A DNA stretch of 40,402 nt, from contig JAUIMF010000027.1 in NCBI GenBank assembly GCA_030433415.1, positions 1 through 40,402 on the forward strand, given 5' to 3'. A program made the position numbers and the translations under genes. Below the pieces are notes generated by a model, which did no database searches, was not told the origin of the DNA, and saw only the letters and a program-made list of their open reading frames with translations. The stretch comes from Gammaproteobacteria bacterium (GTDB lineage: Bacteria; Pseudomonadota; Gammaproteobacteria; Pseudomonadales; Halieaceae). Below, piece by piece: positions 1-7,325 of the stretch; position 1 is the first letter of the stretch; every line of letters starts with the position of its first letter.

Positions 1-138
1 AGACAGATTGGTCCAGTGCGCAAACGCCTGCATGGTCTGAGCGTCTACCCCATTGGCATTGTGCACCACGGCAACCGGGTTACCCCTGAGCGCATTTCGG
101 GAGAAGACATCCACCTGGGAAAACACGAACTCTGCCAT
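1..138 (-). CDS. PhzF-family isomerase/epimerase, 5' end only
   Basis: Only the first 46 codons lie in the window; the gene continues past base 1. The visible N-terminus has the PhzF/diaminopimelate-epimerase-fold pattern: a DVFS strand, the GNPVAVV loop, then a helix with MQAFAHWTNLS. In this family the catalytic Glu follows directly after such an NLS/NFS motif, so the sequence is cut just before the active site. The ATG at 138 is preceded by GAGG at 144-147 with good spacing. PhzF-like proteins catalyse isomerisation of small molecules, and the substrate cannot be told from this fragment. The gene is divergent from the crotonase-family gene; the 132-bp gap contains a small palindrome (GTTAC-G-GTAAC, 172-182) of unknown meaning. 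Family assignment is fairly sure; any specific function is not. Confidence 0.75.
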   Translation of the reverse strand, partial: MAEFVFSQVDVFSRNALRGNPVAVVHNANGVDAQTMQAFAHWTNLS

Positions 139-270
139 CAAAACCTCGATCAATTCACGTCTGCAAACAATGTTACGGTAACGGCCCGTTTTGGCACCGC
201 GCTGCCGTGACCATCATCCATGACCTGGCGAACGCGGGGAAGAGCCACTGGCAAAAGGACACGCAATACC

Positions 271-1077
271 ATGAGTGACGCTGACACACTGACCATCGAT
301 ACCGAAGGCGACGTCCTGATCGTGAGCCTTAACCGCCCTGAAGTACGCAACGCGGTGGACTCTGCCACCGCACGCGCCATCGCTAAAGCCTTTATCGATT
401 TTGACAACGATGATCGACACGCCGTAGCGGTCTTCGCGGGATCCCACGGTACGTTCTGCGCCGGTGCCGACCTCAAAGCCGTCAGTGCCGGGAATTTTGA
501 CGAGCTCAAATCCATCGAGAAGCCCCTGGACCGACACGCGGGGCATGCCCCCATGGGACCTTCCTATCTCCGCCTGCGCAAGCCCGTGATCGGCGCCATC
601 AGCGGCTACGCGGTCGCCGGGGGACTGGAACTGTCGCTGTGGTGCGATATGCGAGTGGTGGAAGAAGACGCGGTAATGGGCGTGTTCTGTCGCCGCTGGG
701 GGGTGCCCCTGATCGATGGCGGCACCGTACGCCTGCCCCGACAGATCGGCCACTCCCGGGCCATGGACATGATTCTTACGGGACGCCCTGTCGAAGCGCA
801 GGAGGCGCTGATGATGGGCCTGGCCAATCGCGTCGTGCCCCACGGCGAAGCCCTGCCCCGCGCCATCGAACTGGCGCAGCAGATCGCCCGGTTTCCGCAG
901 TTGTGTCTGCGCAATGACCGACAGTCAGCAATCGAACAGTGGGATCTGGATTTTGAGGACGCCATGGCCAACGAGGCCCGGCTGGGGCGTGCCACGCTGG
1001 AATCAGGAGAGACCGTCGCCGGTGCCACCCGCTTTGCTTCGGGGCATGGGCGTGGGGGAAACTTCGACGATATCTGA
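271..1077 (+). CDS. Crotonase/enoyl-CoA hydratase family protein
   Basis: A 268-residue crotonase-fold protein expected to act on an acyl-CoA thioester in the cytoplasm. The N-terminal LNRPEVRNAVD strand-helix (20-30), the oxyanion-hole segment FCAGADLKA (62-70) and AGGLELSLWCD (116-126) are clear. Glu120 aligns with catalytic Glu144 of rat mitochondrial enoyl-CoA hydratase. The position of the second catalytic Glu (Glu164) is Cys140, followed by RRWGVPLIDGGT, with Asp149 near the active-site loop. Simple hydration chemistry is therefore uncertain, although this RRWGVPLIDGG form recurs in a crotonase subgroup. The ATG at 271 was chosen because the family N-terminus starts there and AAGGA lies at 255-259; an upstream in-frame start would add 17 arginine-rich residues with no homology. 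It converges on the HMG-CoA lyase, so a shared role in branched-chain or fatty acid breakdown is possible but only inferred. Confidence 0.85.
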   Translation: MSDADTLTIDTEGDVLIVSLNRPEVRNAVDSATARAIAKAFIDFDNDDRHAVAVFAGSHGTFCAGADLKAVSAGNFDELKSIEKPLDRHAGHAPMGPSYLRLRKPVIGAISGYAVAGGLELSLWCDMRVVEEDAVMGVFCRRWGVPLIDGGTVRLPRQIGHSRAMDMILTGRPVEAQEALMMGLANRVVPHGEALPRAIELAQQIARFPQLCLRNDRQSAIEQWDLDFEDAMANEARLGRATLESGETVAGATRFASGHGRGGNFDDI

Positions 1078-1109
1078 ATCGGGAAACGTACCGGGCATCT
1101 GCGCCAGCC

Positions 1110-2024
1110 TCACCCGTCCCTGCGATACCGGGACTGCAACGCTGAGCCCGCTCTGGATGCATTGCGACGCTTGAGGGCATCGCTGATAAAGACGCCCGTA
1201 GCGACAAGTTCCGACAGATCGATGCCGTGCTCGATACCCAGGCCATTCAGGAGATAGACCACGTCCTCGGTCGCGACGTTACCCGTAGCGCCCTCAGCGT
1301 AGGGACAGCCGCCAAGCCCCGCCACAGAACTGTCGATCACCGTAATCCCCGATCGCAGCGCTGTCAGAATATTCGGGAGTGCCATACCAAAGGTGTCGTG
1401 GCAGTGCACGGCCAGCTTCGCTGCAGGGACGTGGGCAAGCACCTCATCCAGCAGGCGCTGAAACTCGCCGGGCGTACCAACGCCGATCGTGTCGCCCAGC
1501 GACACTTCGTAACAACCCATCGCGAGGAGTGTTTCTGTGACCCACCGGACCTGACCGGGGTCTACGGAGCCTTCATAGGGGCAACCAACCACGCAGGAGA
1601 CGTAGCCCCGCACAGGTACGCCCGCCTCACTGGCCGCTTTCATCACGGGCCGGAATCGCTCCATGCTCTCATCGATGGAGCAATTGATGTTCTTCTGGCT
1701 GAAGCTCTCAGAGGCGGCGGCAAAGATCGCCACTTCATCTGCGCCGGCAGCCACGGCCCGCTCAAAGCCCCGGCTGTTCGGCGTCAGCGCTGCATAAACA
1801 ATGCCCGGCGCTCGCTTAACCCCACGGAAGACCTCATCGGAGTCCGCCATTTGCGGCACCCACGCGGGGTTCACGAAGCTCCCGGCTTCGATATAACTAA
1901 TACCACTTTTGCCCAGGCGCTCAATGAGCTCGATCTTGAGGGGCGTGGTGATCGTGCCTGACTCATTCTGCAGGCCATCGCGGGGGCCCACTTCTACTAT
2001 GCGAACTTGCTGTGGCAGAGCCAT
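1110..2024 (-). CDS. Hydroxymethylglutaryl-CoA lyase
   Basis: 304 residues, the normal length for HMG-CoA lyase, which cleaves HMG-CoA to acetyl-CoA and acetoacetate in the last step of leucine degradation. It has the DRE-TIM metallolyase start [11 protein letters not shown] (11-21) with Arg15 and Asp16, the metal-binding HCHDTFG (207-213), [11 protein letters not shown] (175-185), and the signature [15 protein letters not shown] with the reactive Cys240 equivalent to human Cys266. The ATG at 2024 starts directly before the conserved first strand. The frame stays open upstream through the repeat region, but that extension is repeat-derived and has no family similarity. The usual leucine-pathway partners (isovaleryl-CoA dehydrogenase, methylcrotonyl-CoA carboxylase) are not in the window. 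Isopropylmalate and homocitrate synthases share the fold but lack this Cys signature. Confidence 0.93.
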   Translation of the reverse strand: MALPQQVRIVEVGPRDGLQNESGTITTPLKIELIERLGKSGISYIEAGSFVNPAWVPQMADSDEVFRGVKRAPGIVYAALTPNSRGFERAVAAGADEVAIFAAASESFSQKNINCSIDESMERFRPVMKAASEAGVPVRGYVSCVVGCPYEGSVDPGQVRWVTETLLAMGCYEVSLGDTIGVGTPGEFQRLLDEVLAHVPAAKLAVHCHDTFGMALPNILTALRSGITVIDSSVAGLGGCPYAEGATGNVATEDVVYLLNGLGIEHGIDLSELVATGVFISDALKRRNASRAGSALQSRYRRDG

Positions 2025-2071
2025 GGATAACTCGGGGAAGATAAGACTGAAGCTAAAGTCTGCCAGAAATC

Positions 2072-2098
2072 TGGCGGAGAAGGAGGGATTGATTCGAA
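2072..2098 (-). other. Truncated copy of a tRNA-Ser 3' end
   Basis: Nineteen bases (2072-2090) are identical to the 3' end of the intact tRNA-Ser at 2349-2367, including CCA and the acceptor strand. The copy continues into a TTCGAATC T-loop but with an extra AATC before the CCTCC stem, and the rest of the tRNA is missing. The two copies are direct repeats 277 bp apart and bracket the repeat/hairpin region. This resembles the duplicated 3' end left when an element inserts at a tRNA. No integrase is present, and a REP-like duplication is an equal alternative. Confidence 0.65.
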
Positions 2099-2115
2099 CA
2101 GCCTTTGGGCTGTTC
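2096..2115. other. Perfect 8-bp stem-loop
   Basis: GAACAGCC and GGCTGTTC flank a 4-base loop. It abuts the tRNA-Ser 3'-end fragment, partly replacing where its T-arm should be, and precedes the first 53-bp repeat. There is no T-run on either side, so it is not a convincing intrinsic terminator. Confidence 0.6.
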
Positions 2116-2116
2116 T

Positions 2117-2169
2117 CACCCCTTCGGGGCGCAGTCGCTGCGCTCCCGCGTCCAAAACGCTCCTTTGGT
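2117..2169. repeat. 53-bp direct repeat, copy 1
   Basis: Identical over 53 bases to 2207-2259, with 37 bases between the copies. Read on the minus strand it folds into three successive small hairpins: CCAAA/TTTGG, GCGCAG/CTGCGC with a 3-base loop, and CCCC-GAA-GGGG. It is REP-like in character. The function is unknown. Confidence 0.85.
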
Positions 2170-2181
2170 TTATTTGTGATA

Positions 2182-2206
2182 TCACCGCGATTGCCTCTCG
2201 CGGTGA
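2182..2206. other. Perfect 9-bp stem-loop between the two 53-bp repeats
   Basis: TCACCGCGA pairs with TCGCGGTGA around a 7-base loop and fills most of the 37-base spacer between the repeats. It lacks a T-run. It looks like part of the same structured module rather than a separate terminator. Confidence 0.6.
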
Positions 2207-2259
2207 CACCCCTTCGGGGCGCAGTCGCTGCGCTCCCGCGTCCAAAACGCTCCTTTGGT
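2207..2259. repeat. 53-bp direct repeat, copy 2
   Basis: Exact second copy of 2117-2169. Here the flanking sequence also allows a longer stem, AAAACGC (2244-2250) with GCGTTTT (2261-2267). A further perfect 6-bp stem (CGAACC/GGTTCG) follows at 2270-2285. The 2025-2348 interval has no credible gene and is filled by these structures. Confidence 0.85.
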
Positions 2260-2302
2260 CGCGTTTTGTCGAACCAGAGGGTTCGTCCACGCTGCCTGCT
2301 TC

Positions 2303-2352
2303 GCCATACCAAAAAGGCCCCCATCTTTCGATGGAGGCCTTTTTGGTATGGC
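2303..2352 (-). terminator. Terminator of tRNA-Ser, overlapping its CCA end
   Basis: A 50-base hairpin with 17 perfectly paired outer bases (2303-2319 with 2336-2352), one mismatch, a 5-bp inner stem and a 4-base loop. The core is an A5-GGCC...GGCC-T5 intrinsic terminator usable in both directions. On the minus strand it starts within GCCA at the end of tRNA-Ser, so the tRNA CCA is itself part of the stem. Confidence 0.85.
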
Positions 2353-2439
2353 GGAGAAGGAGGGATTCGAACCCTCGATACGCTATTAACGTATACGCCC
2401 TTAGCAGGGGCGCGCCTTCAGCCACTCGGCCACTTCTCC
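2349..2439 (-). tRNA. tRNA-Ser (anticodon GCU)
   Basis: A 91-base class II tRNA including encoded CCA. The acceptor GGAGAAG pairs with CTTCTCC, the discriminator is G, and the D-arm is GCC...GGC. The anticodon stem CGCCC/GGGCG encloses loop CTGCTAA, giving anticodon GCU (plus-strand 2403-2405) for AGC/AGU codons. The long variable arm ATACG/CGTAT is typical of serine tRNAs, and the T-arm is GAGGG-TTCGAAT-CCCTC. A tRNA-Ser after csrA is a common gammaproteobacterial arrangement. Confidence 0.97.
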
Positions 2440-2477
2440 GGGTCTCAGTGCGGGGGCTCCCGCTCGTGAGGCGCGCG

Positions 2478-2505
2478 ATTCTATCACCCCTGTCGCCGGG
2501 GTAAA
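2478..2505 (-). promoter_or_regulatory. Putative promoter of tRNA-Ser
   Basis: On the minus strand, TAGAAT (2478-2483) lies 16 bp after TTTACC (2500-2505). The bases after the -10 are CGCGCGCC, a GC-rich discriminator of the kind found on stringently controlled stable-RNA promoters. A start near 2471 gives a leader of about 30 bases. The -35 overlaps a small ACCCC/GGGGT hairpin (2486-2502) just after csrA, which may weakly terminate csrA. Confidence 0.55.
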
Positions 2506-2513
2506 ACCCGTTT

Positions 2514-2711
2514 TCAGGACTTGGCGGGCGACTCCTCGCCTGCGCCTTCTTCATCGCCGATTTTCTGGTAGATCTCTTCGCGGTGCACGGCCACGTCGCG
2601 GGGTGCGTCCACACCGATCCGCACATGGCCACCCTTAACGCTGACCACGGTCACGGTGATGTCGTCGCCCAGGCGCAGGGACTCGCCCTCTTTGCGCGTC
2701 AGGATAAGCAT
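2514..2711 (-). CDS. csrA: Carbon storage regulator CsrA/RsmA
   Basis: A 65-residue RNA-binding dimer that binds GGA motifs in mRNA leaders and controls their translation and stability. It begins [12 protein letters not shown], has [19 protein letters not shown] in the middle and [10 protein letters not shown] (42-51). Leu4 and Arg44, the key RNA-contact positions of E. coli CsrA, are conserved. The ATG at 2711 follows GAGGA (2719-2723) by 7 bases, and this GGA-containing SD could be a CsrA site for autoregulation. It lies 46 bp after lysC and upstream of tRNA-Ser. The C-terminal tail is acidic and divergent, as usual in the family. Confidence 0.97.
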   Translation of the reverse strand: MLILTRKEGESLRLGDDITVTVVSVKGGHVRIGVDAPRDVAVHREEIYQKIGDEEGAGEESPAKS

Positions 2712-2757
2712 GTTGCGGTCCTCATTCGGCGCCGGCAACGACCGGCGCTTCAGGTCC

Positions 2758-3999
2758 TTAGGCAGCAGACTCGTCCATCGGTTCCGCATCCAGTTCAAAC
2801 GATGAATGCAGGGCCCGCACGGCCAGCTCCAGGAACTTCTCTTCGATGATCACCGATATCTTGATTTCGGACGTCGTGATCATCTGAATATTGATGCCGA
2901 CCTCTGCCAGCGCCTCGAACATCTGGCTGGCGACGCCCGCGTGAGAACGCATGCCTACGCCGACCACCGAGATCTTGGCGATGCGACTGTCAGAGCGCAC
3001 TTCACCGCCACCGAGTTCGTTGGCGGTGCGCTCCAGAATCGCCTGCGCCCGCTCCAGATCGCCGCGTCCCACGGTAAAGGTAAAGTCCGTGGACTTGTCT
3101 TCGGCAACGTTCTGCACAATCACATCGACTTCGATGTTGGCTTCGCCGATGGGTCCGAGGATGCGATAGGCCACGCCGGGCATGTCAGGCACACCCAGAA
3201 TCGTCAGTTTGGCCTCGTCGCGGTTAAAGGCGATCCCCGCAATCGTCGGCGTTTCCATGGCGTCTTCCTCTTCCAGGCTGATCAGGGTGCCCGGCCCGTC
3301 CTGAAAACTGTGCAGGACGCGCAGGGGCACGTTGTACTTACCGGCAAATTCCACCGCGCGAATCTGCAGTACTTTTGAGCCCATGCTCGCCATTTCGAGC
3401 ATTTCCTCAAAGGTGATCTTGTCGAGGCGCCGGGCGCCGTCCACAACGCGTGGGTCCGTGGTATAGACCCCATCCACGTCGGTGTATATCTGGCACTCGT
3501 CGGCCTTGAGGGCGGCCGCCAGGGCCACGGCGGTGGTATCGGAACCGCCGCGCCCCAGGGTGGTGATGTTGCCGTCTTCGTCTACGCCCTGGAATCCCGC
3601 CACCACCACAACGCGCCCCGCCGCCAGATCGGCGTGGAGGCGCGCATCGTCAATATCGCGAATCCGCGCCTTGGTGTGGGCGTCGTCCGTGAGAATACGC
3701 ACCTGGGAGCCGTTGTAGCTGCGCGCGTCCTTGCCACGCTTCTGCAGCGCCATGGACAGCAGCGCGGTGGTCACCTGCTCGCCCGTGGACACCAGAACGT
3801 CCATTTCACGGGGCACGGGCTGGTCCTGGATTTCGTGCGCCAGGCCGATCAGGCGATTGGTTTCGCCACTCATCGCCGACACCACGACCACAATGTCATG
3901 CCCGTCATCGCGGAAGCGCGCGACCTTGTCGGCCACCTGCTCGATGCGCTCGATGGTACCGACCGAGGTACCGCCAAATTTCTGTACGATCAGTGCCAT
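2758..3999 (-). CDS. lysC: Aspartate kinase
   Basis: 413 residues, the length of monofunctional aspartokinases with two ACT domains. It phosphorylates L-aspartate as the first step to lysine, methionine, threonine and diaminopimelate. The N-terminal KFGGTSVG (Lys7), [20 protein letters not shown], and the nucleotide-binding [15 protein letters not shown] and [15 protein letters not shown] give the kinase fold. ACT domains follow ([19 protein letters not shown] and [19 protein letters not shown]), predicting feedback control by lysine and/or threonine. The start lies one base after the alaS stop, with AAGG inside the alaS end, so translation is probably coupled. The alaS-lysC-csrA order is pseudomonad-like. 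Confidence 0.97.
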   Translation of the reverse strand: MALIVQKFGGTSVGTIERIEQVADKVARFRDDGHDIVVVVSAMSGETNRLIGLAHEIQDQPVPREMDVLVSTGEQVTTALLSMALQKRGKDARSYNGSQVRILTDDAHTKARIRDIDDARLHADLAAGRVVVVAGFQGVDEDGNITTLGRGGSDTTAVALAAALKADECQIYTDVDGVYTTDPRVVDGARRLDKITFEEMLEMASMGSKVLQIRAVEFAGKYNVPLRVLHSFQDGPGTLISLEEEDAMETPTIAGIAFNRDEAKLTILGVPDMPGVAYRILGPIGEANIEVDVIVQNVAEDKSTDFTFTVGRGDLERAQAILERTANELGGGEVRSDSRIAKISVVGVGMRSHAGVASQMFEALAEVGINIQMITTSEIKISVIIEEKFLELAVRALHSSFELDAEPMDESAA

Positions 4000-4000
4000 G

Positions 4001-6604
4001 TCAGGCCTTCAGATTCTGCTGTACCCACGCCGGGAACGACTCCAGCACGCCAGGTAACGCCGCCAGGTCACTGCCACCGCCCTGGGCCATATCGGGTCGA
4101 CCTCCACCCTTGCCACCCAGGCGACCGGCAAACTCCTTCATGATGTCGCCGGCGCGTATGCGGTCCGTCTGGTCCTTGGTCACCCCGGCCACCAGGGCAA
4201 TCTTGTCGTCGCCCGTTGCGGCCAGCAGGATCGCGGCGCTACCGAGTTTGTTCTTGCACTGGTCCATGATGCCGCGCAGGGCGCCGGCATCCGCTCCGTC
4301 GACCACCGTCGCCAGTACTTTGATGCCATCCACGTCCACTGCGCCGGCGGTGATGTCACTACCGGCCGACGAGGCGAGCTTCTGCTTGAGCCTGGCCAGC
4401 TCCTTTTCGAGCTCGCGCTGTTGGCTGCGCAGGCCCGCGACCTTGTCCACCACGTTGTCGGTGGTGCCTTTGACGACCTCACATACGCCATCCAGGGCAC
4501 GGTCTACACCGCGGATCGCCGCCAGCGCATTGGCGCCGGTCACCGCCTCCATGCGCCGCACACCTGAGGCGAGACCACCTTCCGAGAGTATGCGAAACAG
4601 ACCGATATCACCGGTGCGGGCCACGTGGGTGCCGCCGCACAGTTCCACCGAGAAGCGCTCCGACCCCATGGTCAGCACACGCACTTCGTCGCCGTATTTT
4701 TCGCCAAAGAGCGCCACGGCGCCGGCGGCCTGCGCGCCCTCCATGGTCATCAGCTCCGTGGTGACCGGCGTGTTGGCGCGAATCTGCGCATTCACAATGT
4801 CTTCGATCTCACGGAGTTCATCGGCCGTGACCGCCTGGCCGTGAGAGAAATCGAAGCGCAGGCGCTGGGCGTCCACCAGCGAGCCTTTCTGGGCCACGTG
4901 ATCCCCCAACACCCGGCGCAGCGCCGCGTGCAGCAGGTGCGTCGCCGAGTGGTTCAGGCGCGTCTGTTGCCGCAGCGTGTTATCAATGGTGGCGCGCAGG
5001 GTGTCGCCGGTCGTCACGCTGCCTTCGAGCACCTGCACATGGTGCAGATGATGACCCTGGGCCTTAGTGGTATCCGTCACATGCAGGCGCACGCCCTGCC
5101 CCGTCAGATAGCCCTGATCACCGACCTGGCCGCCGGATTCGCCATAGAACGGCGTGCTGTCGAGCACCACCACACCTTCTTCGCCGGCGTCGAGTCGGGT
5201 GACGGTTTCGTCGCCGCGCAGCAACAATCGGACGCTGCCCTCGCCATCGGCGCTGTCGTAGCCCGTAAACTGCGTTTCGCCATCAAGCGTCAGGGTGCTG
5301 TTGTAGTCCACCCTAAACGCATCCCCCTCTTTCGAGCGCGCCCGCTGCGCGGCCATGGCTACGTCGTAGCCTTCCATATCCAGGGTCAGATTCCGCTCCC
5401 GGGCGATGTCGTTGGTCAGGTCCACGGGGAACCCGTAGGTGTCGTAAAGGCGAAACACCACATCTCCGGGAATCACCGAGCCGTCCATGGCCGCCAGAGC
5501 GTCTTCGAGAATGCCCATGCCCTGGTCGAGGGTACGGGCAAACTGTTCTTCTTCGCCACGGATCGCTTTTTCGATGGCGTCCTGCTGTTTGACCAGCTCG
5601 GGATAAGCCTCACCCATCTGCGCCACCAGCGGCGCCACCAGCCGGTGCAGGAACAACTCCCTGGCGCCCAGCTTGTTACCGTGGCGTATCGCGCGGCGCA
5701 TAATGCGGCGCAGCACATAAGACCGCCCCTCGTTGCCCGGCAACACGCCATCGACAATCAGGAAGGCGCAGGAGCGGATGTGATCCGCGATCACGCGCAA
5801 TGATGACGCCTTGCGATCCTCGACGTTGAGCAGATCTGCCGTCGCATTGATGAGTGCCTGGAACAGGTCAATCTCGTAATTGGAGTGCACGCCCTGCATC
5901 ACGGCGGCGATGCGCTCCAGGCCCATGCCGGTGTCCACCGAGGGCTTGGGCAGCGGCGTCATCTGGCCGTCGGCGCTGCGGTTGAACTGCATGAATACCA
6001 GGTTCCAGATCTCGATATAGCGGTCCAGATCGTCGTCTTCGCTTCCCGGAGGACCGCCAGGCACATCGGGGCCATGGTCATAGAACACTTCGGAACACGG
6101 GCCACAGGGTCCCGTATCGCCCATCTGCCAGAAATTGTCTTCGTCCAGGCGCGAGATACGCTCCTTGGGAAAACCGATGTCGTCAATCCAGATCTGCTCG
6201 GCTTCGTCGTCCGAGAGATGCACCGTCACCCACAGTCGCTCCGGCGGCAGGCCGAGCGTGACTGTCAGGAACTCCCAGGCAAAACGGATTGCGTCGCGCT
6301 TGAAGTAGTCGCCAAAGCTGAAGTTGCCGAGCATTTCGAAGAACGTGTGATGGCGCGCGGTATAACCCACATTCTCCAGGTCGTTATGCTTACCGCCAGC
6401 ACGTACGCAGCACTGGGAGCTCGCCGCACGTACGTAAGGACGCGTCTCGGCGCCCAGGAACACGTCCTTGAACTGGTTCATGCCCGCATTGGTGAACAGC
6501 AGCGTGGGATCGTTGGCTGGCACCAGGGAACTGCTGGCCACGCGCTGGTGGCCCTGCGCTTCAAAATAGGCCAGAAAGGCCTCACGGATATCGACCGTTT
6601 TCAT
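4001..6604 (-). CDS. alaS: Alanine-tRNA ligase
   Basis: 867 residues, full family length, class II alanyl-tRNA synthetase. The catalytic N-terminus starts [19 protein letters not shown], with [16 protein letters not shown] and [15 protein letters not shown] typical of the aminoacylation and tRNA-recognition region. The editing domain, which clears mischarged Ser and Gly, has the zinc motif HSATH (552-556) and CGGTH with Cys656 and His660. A coiled segment and the DHHA1-like C-Ala domain, ending [15 protein letters not shown], complete the protein. The gene is 34 bp downstream of hinT and followed after one base by lysC, so it probably belongs to the Trm112-like/hinT/alaS/lysC/csrA transcript. 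No truncation or missing motif is seen. Confidence 0.98.
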   Translation of the reverse strand: MKTVDIREAFLAYFEAQGHQRVASSSLVPANDPTLLFTNAGMNQFKDVFLGAETRPYVRAASSQCCVRAGGKHNDLENVGYTARHHTFFEMLGNFSFGDYFKRDAIRFAWEFLTVTLGLPPERLWVTVHLSDDEAEQIWIDDIGFPKERISRLDEDNFWQMGDTGPCGPCSEVFYDHGPDVPGGPPGSEDDDLDRYIEIWNLVFMQFNRSADGQMTPLPKPSVDTGMGLERIAAVMQGVHSNYEIDLFQALINATADLLNVEDRKASSLRVIADHIRSCAFLIVDGVLPGNEGRSYVLRRIMRRAIRHGNKLGARELFLHRLVAPLVAQMGEAYPELVKQQDAIEKAIRGEEEQFARTLDQGMGILEDALAAMDGSVIPGDVVFRLYDTYGFPVDLTNDIARERNLTLDMEGYDVAMAAQRARSKEGDAFRVDYNSTLTLDGETQFTGYDSADGEGSVRLLLRGDETVTRLDAGEEGVVVLDSTPFYGESGGQVGDQGYLTGQGVRLHVTDTTKAQGHHLHHVQVLEGSVTTGDTLRATIDNTLRQQTRLNHSATHLLHAALRRVLGDHVAQKGSLVDAQRLRFDFSHGQAVTADELREIEDIVNAQIRANTPVTTELMTMEGAQAAGAVALFGEKYGDEVRVLTMGSERFSVELCGGTHVARTGDIGLFRILSEGGLASGVRRMEAVTGANALAAIRGVDRALDGVCEVVKGTTDNVVDKVAGLRSQQRELEKELARLKQKLASSAGSDITAGAVDVDGIKVLATVVDGADAGALRGIMDQCKNKLGSAAILLAATGDDKIALVAGVTKDQTDRIRAGDIMKEFAGRLGGKGGGRPDMAQGGGSDLAALPGVLESFPAWVQQNLKA

Positions 6605-6638
6605 CGTCTGAACTCTGATTGTTGTGCCGGAGCCGGTT

Positions 6639-6986
6639 TCAGCCGACCATTTTTCCTTCGGCGAGCTCGCGCCCGGCGATGATGTGCAGGTGCAGGTGGT
6701 AGACCGTCATACCCACACCTTCCCCGTTGTTGACGATCAGGCGGAACGCTTCATCCACACCGAGTTGCCGCGCCACGGTGCCGGCGGTGAGCAGCAGGTG
6801 TCCCAGCAGTTCCTGATCCTCTGCCTGGGCATCTGCCAGCGTCGGAATCTGCTTCTTCGGGATCACCAGCACGTGCACCGGTGCCTGGGGATTGATGTCA
6901 TTGATGGCGATGCAGTGCTCGTCCTCGTAGACCTTGTCTGCGGGGATTTCGCCCTTGATGATCTTCGTGAAAATACTGTCGCTCAT
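6639..6986 (-). CDS. hinT: HIT-family purine nucleoside phosphoramidase (HinT-like)
   Basis: 115 residues, one histidine-triad domain. The N-terminus ([24 protein letters not shown]) and [17 protein letters not shown] match HinT/YcfF, which hydrolyses adenosine phosphoramidates and acyl- or aminoacyl-adenylates. The triad is HLHLH at 97-101, with His99 the nucleophile by analogy with human HINT1, preceded by [11 protein letters not shown]. Most relatives have Gln where Met93 stands (GQ.VYHLHLH), a small deviation. The gene lies between the Trm112-like gene and alaS. Because HinT acts on aminoacyl-adenylates made by synthetases, linkage to alaS is sensible, but that link is inference. Confidence 0.92.
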   Translation of the reverse strand: MSDSIFTKIIKGEIPADKVYEDEHCIAINDINPQAPVHVLVIPKKQIPTLADAQAEDQELLGHLLLTAGTVARQLGVDEAFRLIVNNGEGVGMTVYHLHLHIIAGRELAEGKMVG

Positions 6987-7023
6987 AGGTTTATCCGGGC
7001 CTCCGTGCCCATGCCCTGGCAGT

Positions 7024-7209
7024 TCAGCCGAGCTTCTCGTCCGCCGTGAGCTGCCGTGCCTGCTCTTCGAGCATCACGGGAATACCGTCGCGCACGGGGT
7101 AAGCGAGGCCGCTGGCCTTGCACACAAGTTCCTGAGCGTCCTCATGGTATTCCAGGGGCGCTTTGCTGACGGGGCAGACGAGGATAGAAAGCAGTTTCTT
7201 GTCGATCAC
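7024..7209 (-). CDS. Trm112/YcaR-family small protein (UPF0434)
   Basis: 61 residues starting from GTG (7209), chosen because [16 protein letters not shown] matches the family start; extension to an upstream TTG would add 17 unrelated residues. The conserved core is [33 protein letters not shown] and a C-terminal EAR helix. The zinc-ribbon pattern is incomplete: the second Cys of the first CPxC pair is Ser, a common state in this bacterial branch. Relatives include the Trm112 methyltransferase activator, and YcaR-like proteins often sit beside lpxK/kdsB. Here the neighbour is hinT, 37 bp downstream. The exact role is unknown. Confidence 0.85.
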   Translation of the reverse strand: MIDKKLLSILVCPVSKAPLEYHEDAQELVCKASGLAYPVRDGIPVMLEEQARQLTADEKLG

Positions 7210-7237
7210 AGCCGGGCACCAAAAAAATGAGGGCAGA

Positions 7238-7243
7238 ATTATA
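7238..7243 (-). promoter_or_regulatory. Consensus -10 box upstream of the Trm112-like gene
   Basis: A perfect TATAAT on the minus strand lies 28 bp upstream of the GTG start, giving a predicted start near 7231 and a short leader. No good -35 is seen at 16-18 bp; TTGCCG lies only 11 bp away. This may be the promoter for the whole Trm112-like/hinT/alaS/lysC/csrA run. A weak inverted repeat (CTGAAA/TTTCAG, 7270-7298) further upstream may mark the end of the M23 transcript. Confidence 0.45.
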
Positions 7244-7325
7244 CGCTTTTGCTCCGGCAAGCGTTATCCCTGAAATGGCGGGCTTGCGGCGGTTTCAGCG
7301 TTTTGAAGGGTGTCCTGGATACCGC

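Noticed and set aside
16-210. 64-codon open frame on the plus strand
   Set aside because: It is antisense to the PhzF-family start, whose protein sequence matches a known family.
2117-2259. CRISPR-like layout: two identical repeats with a 37-base spacer
   Set aside because: Only two copies, the repeat is too long at 53 bases, the spacer is itself a perfect palindrome, and no cas genes are present.
2025-2324. Open-frame extension of HMG-CoA lyase through the repeat region
   Set aside because: The extra residues come from the 53-bp repeats and hairpins, have no family similarity, and a normal start exists at 2024.
4625-5803. Long open frame (392 codons) opposite alaS
   Set aside because: High-GC antisense shadow of alaS with no recognisable domain; similar shadows lie opposite gcvP, dnaE and the RND genes.
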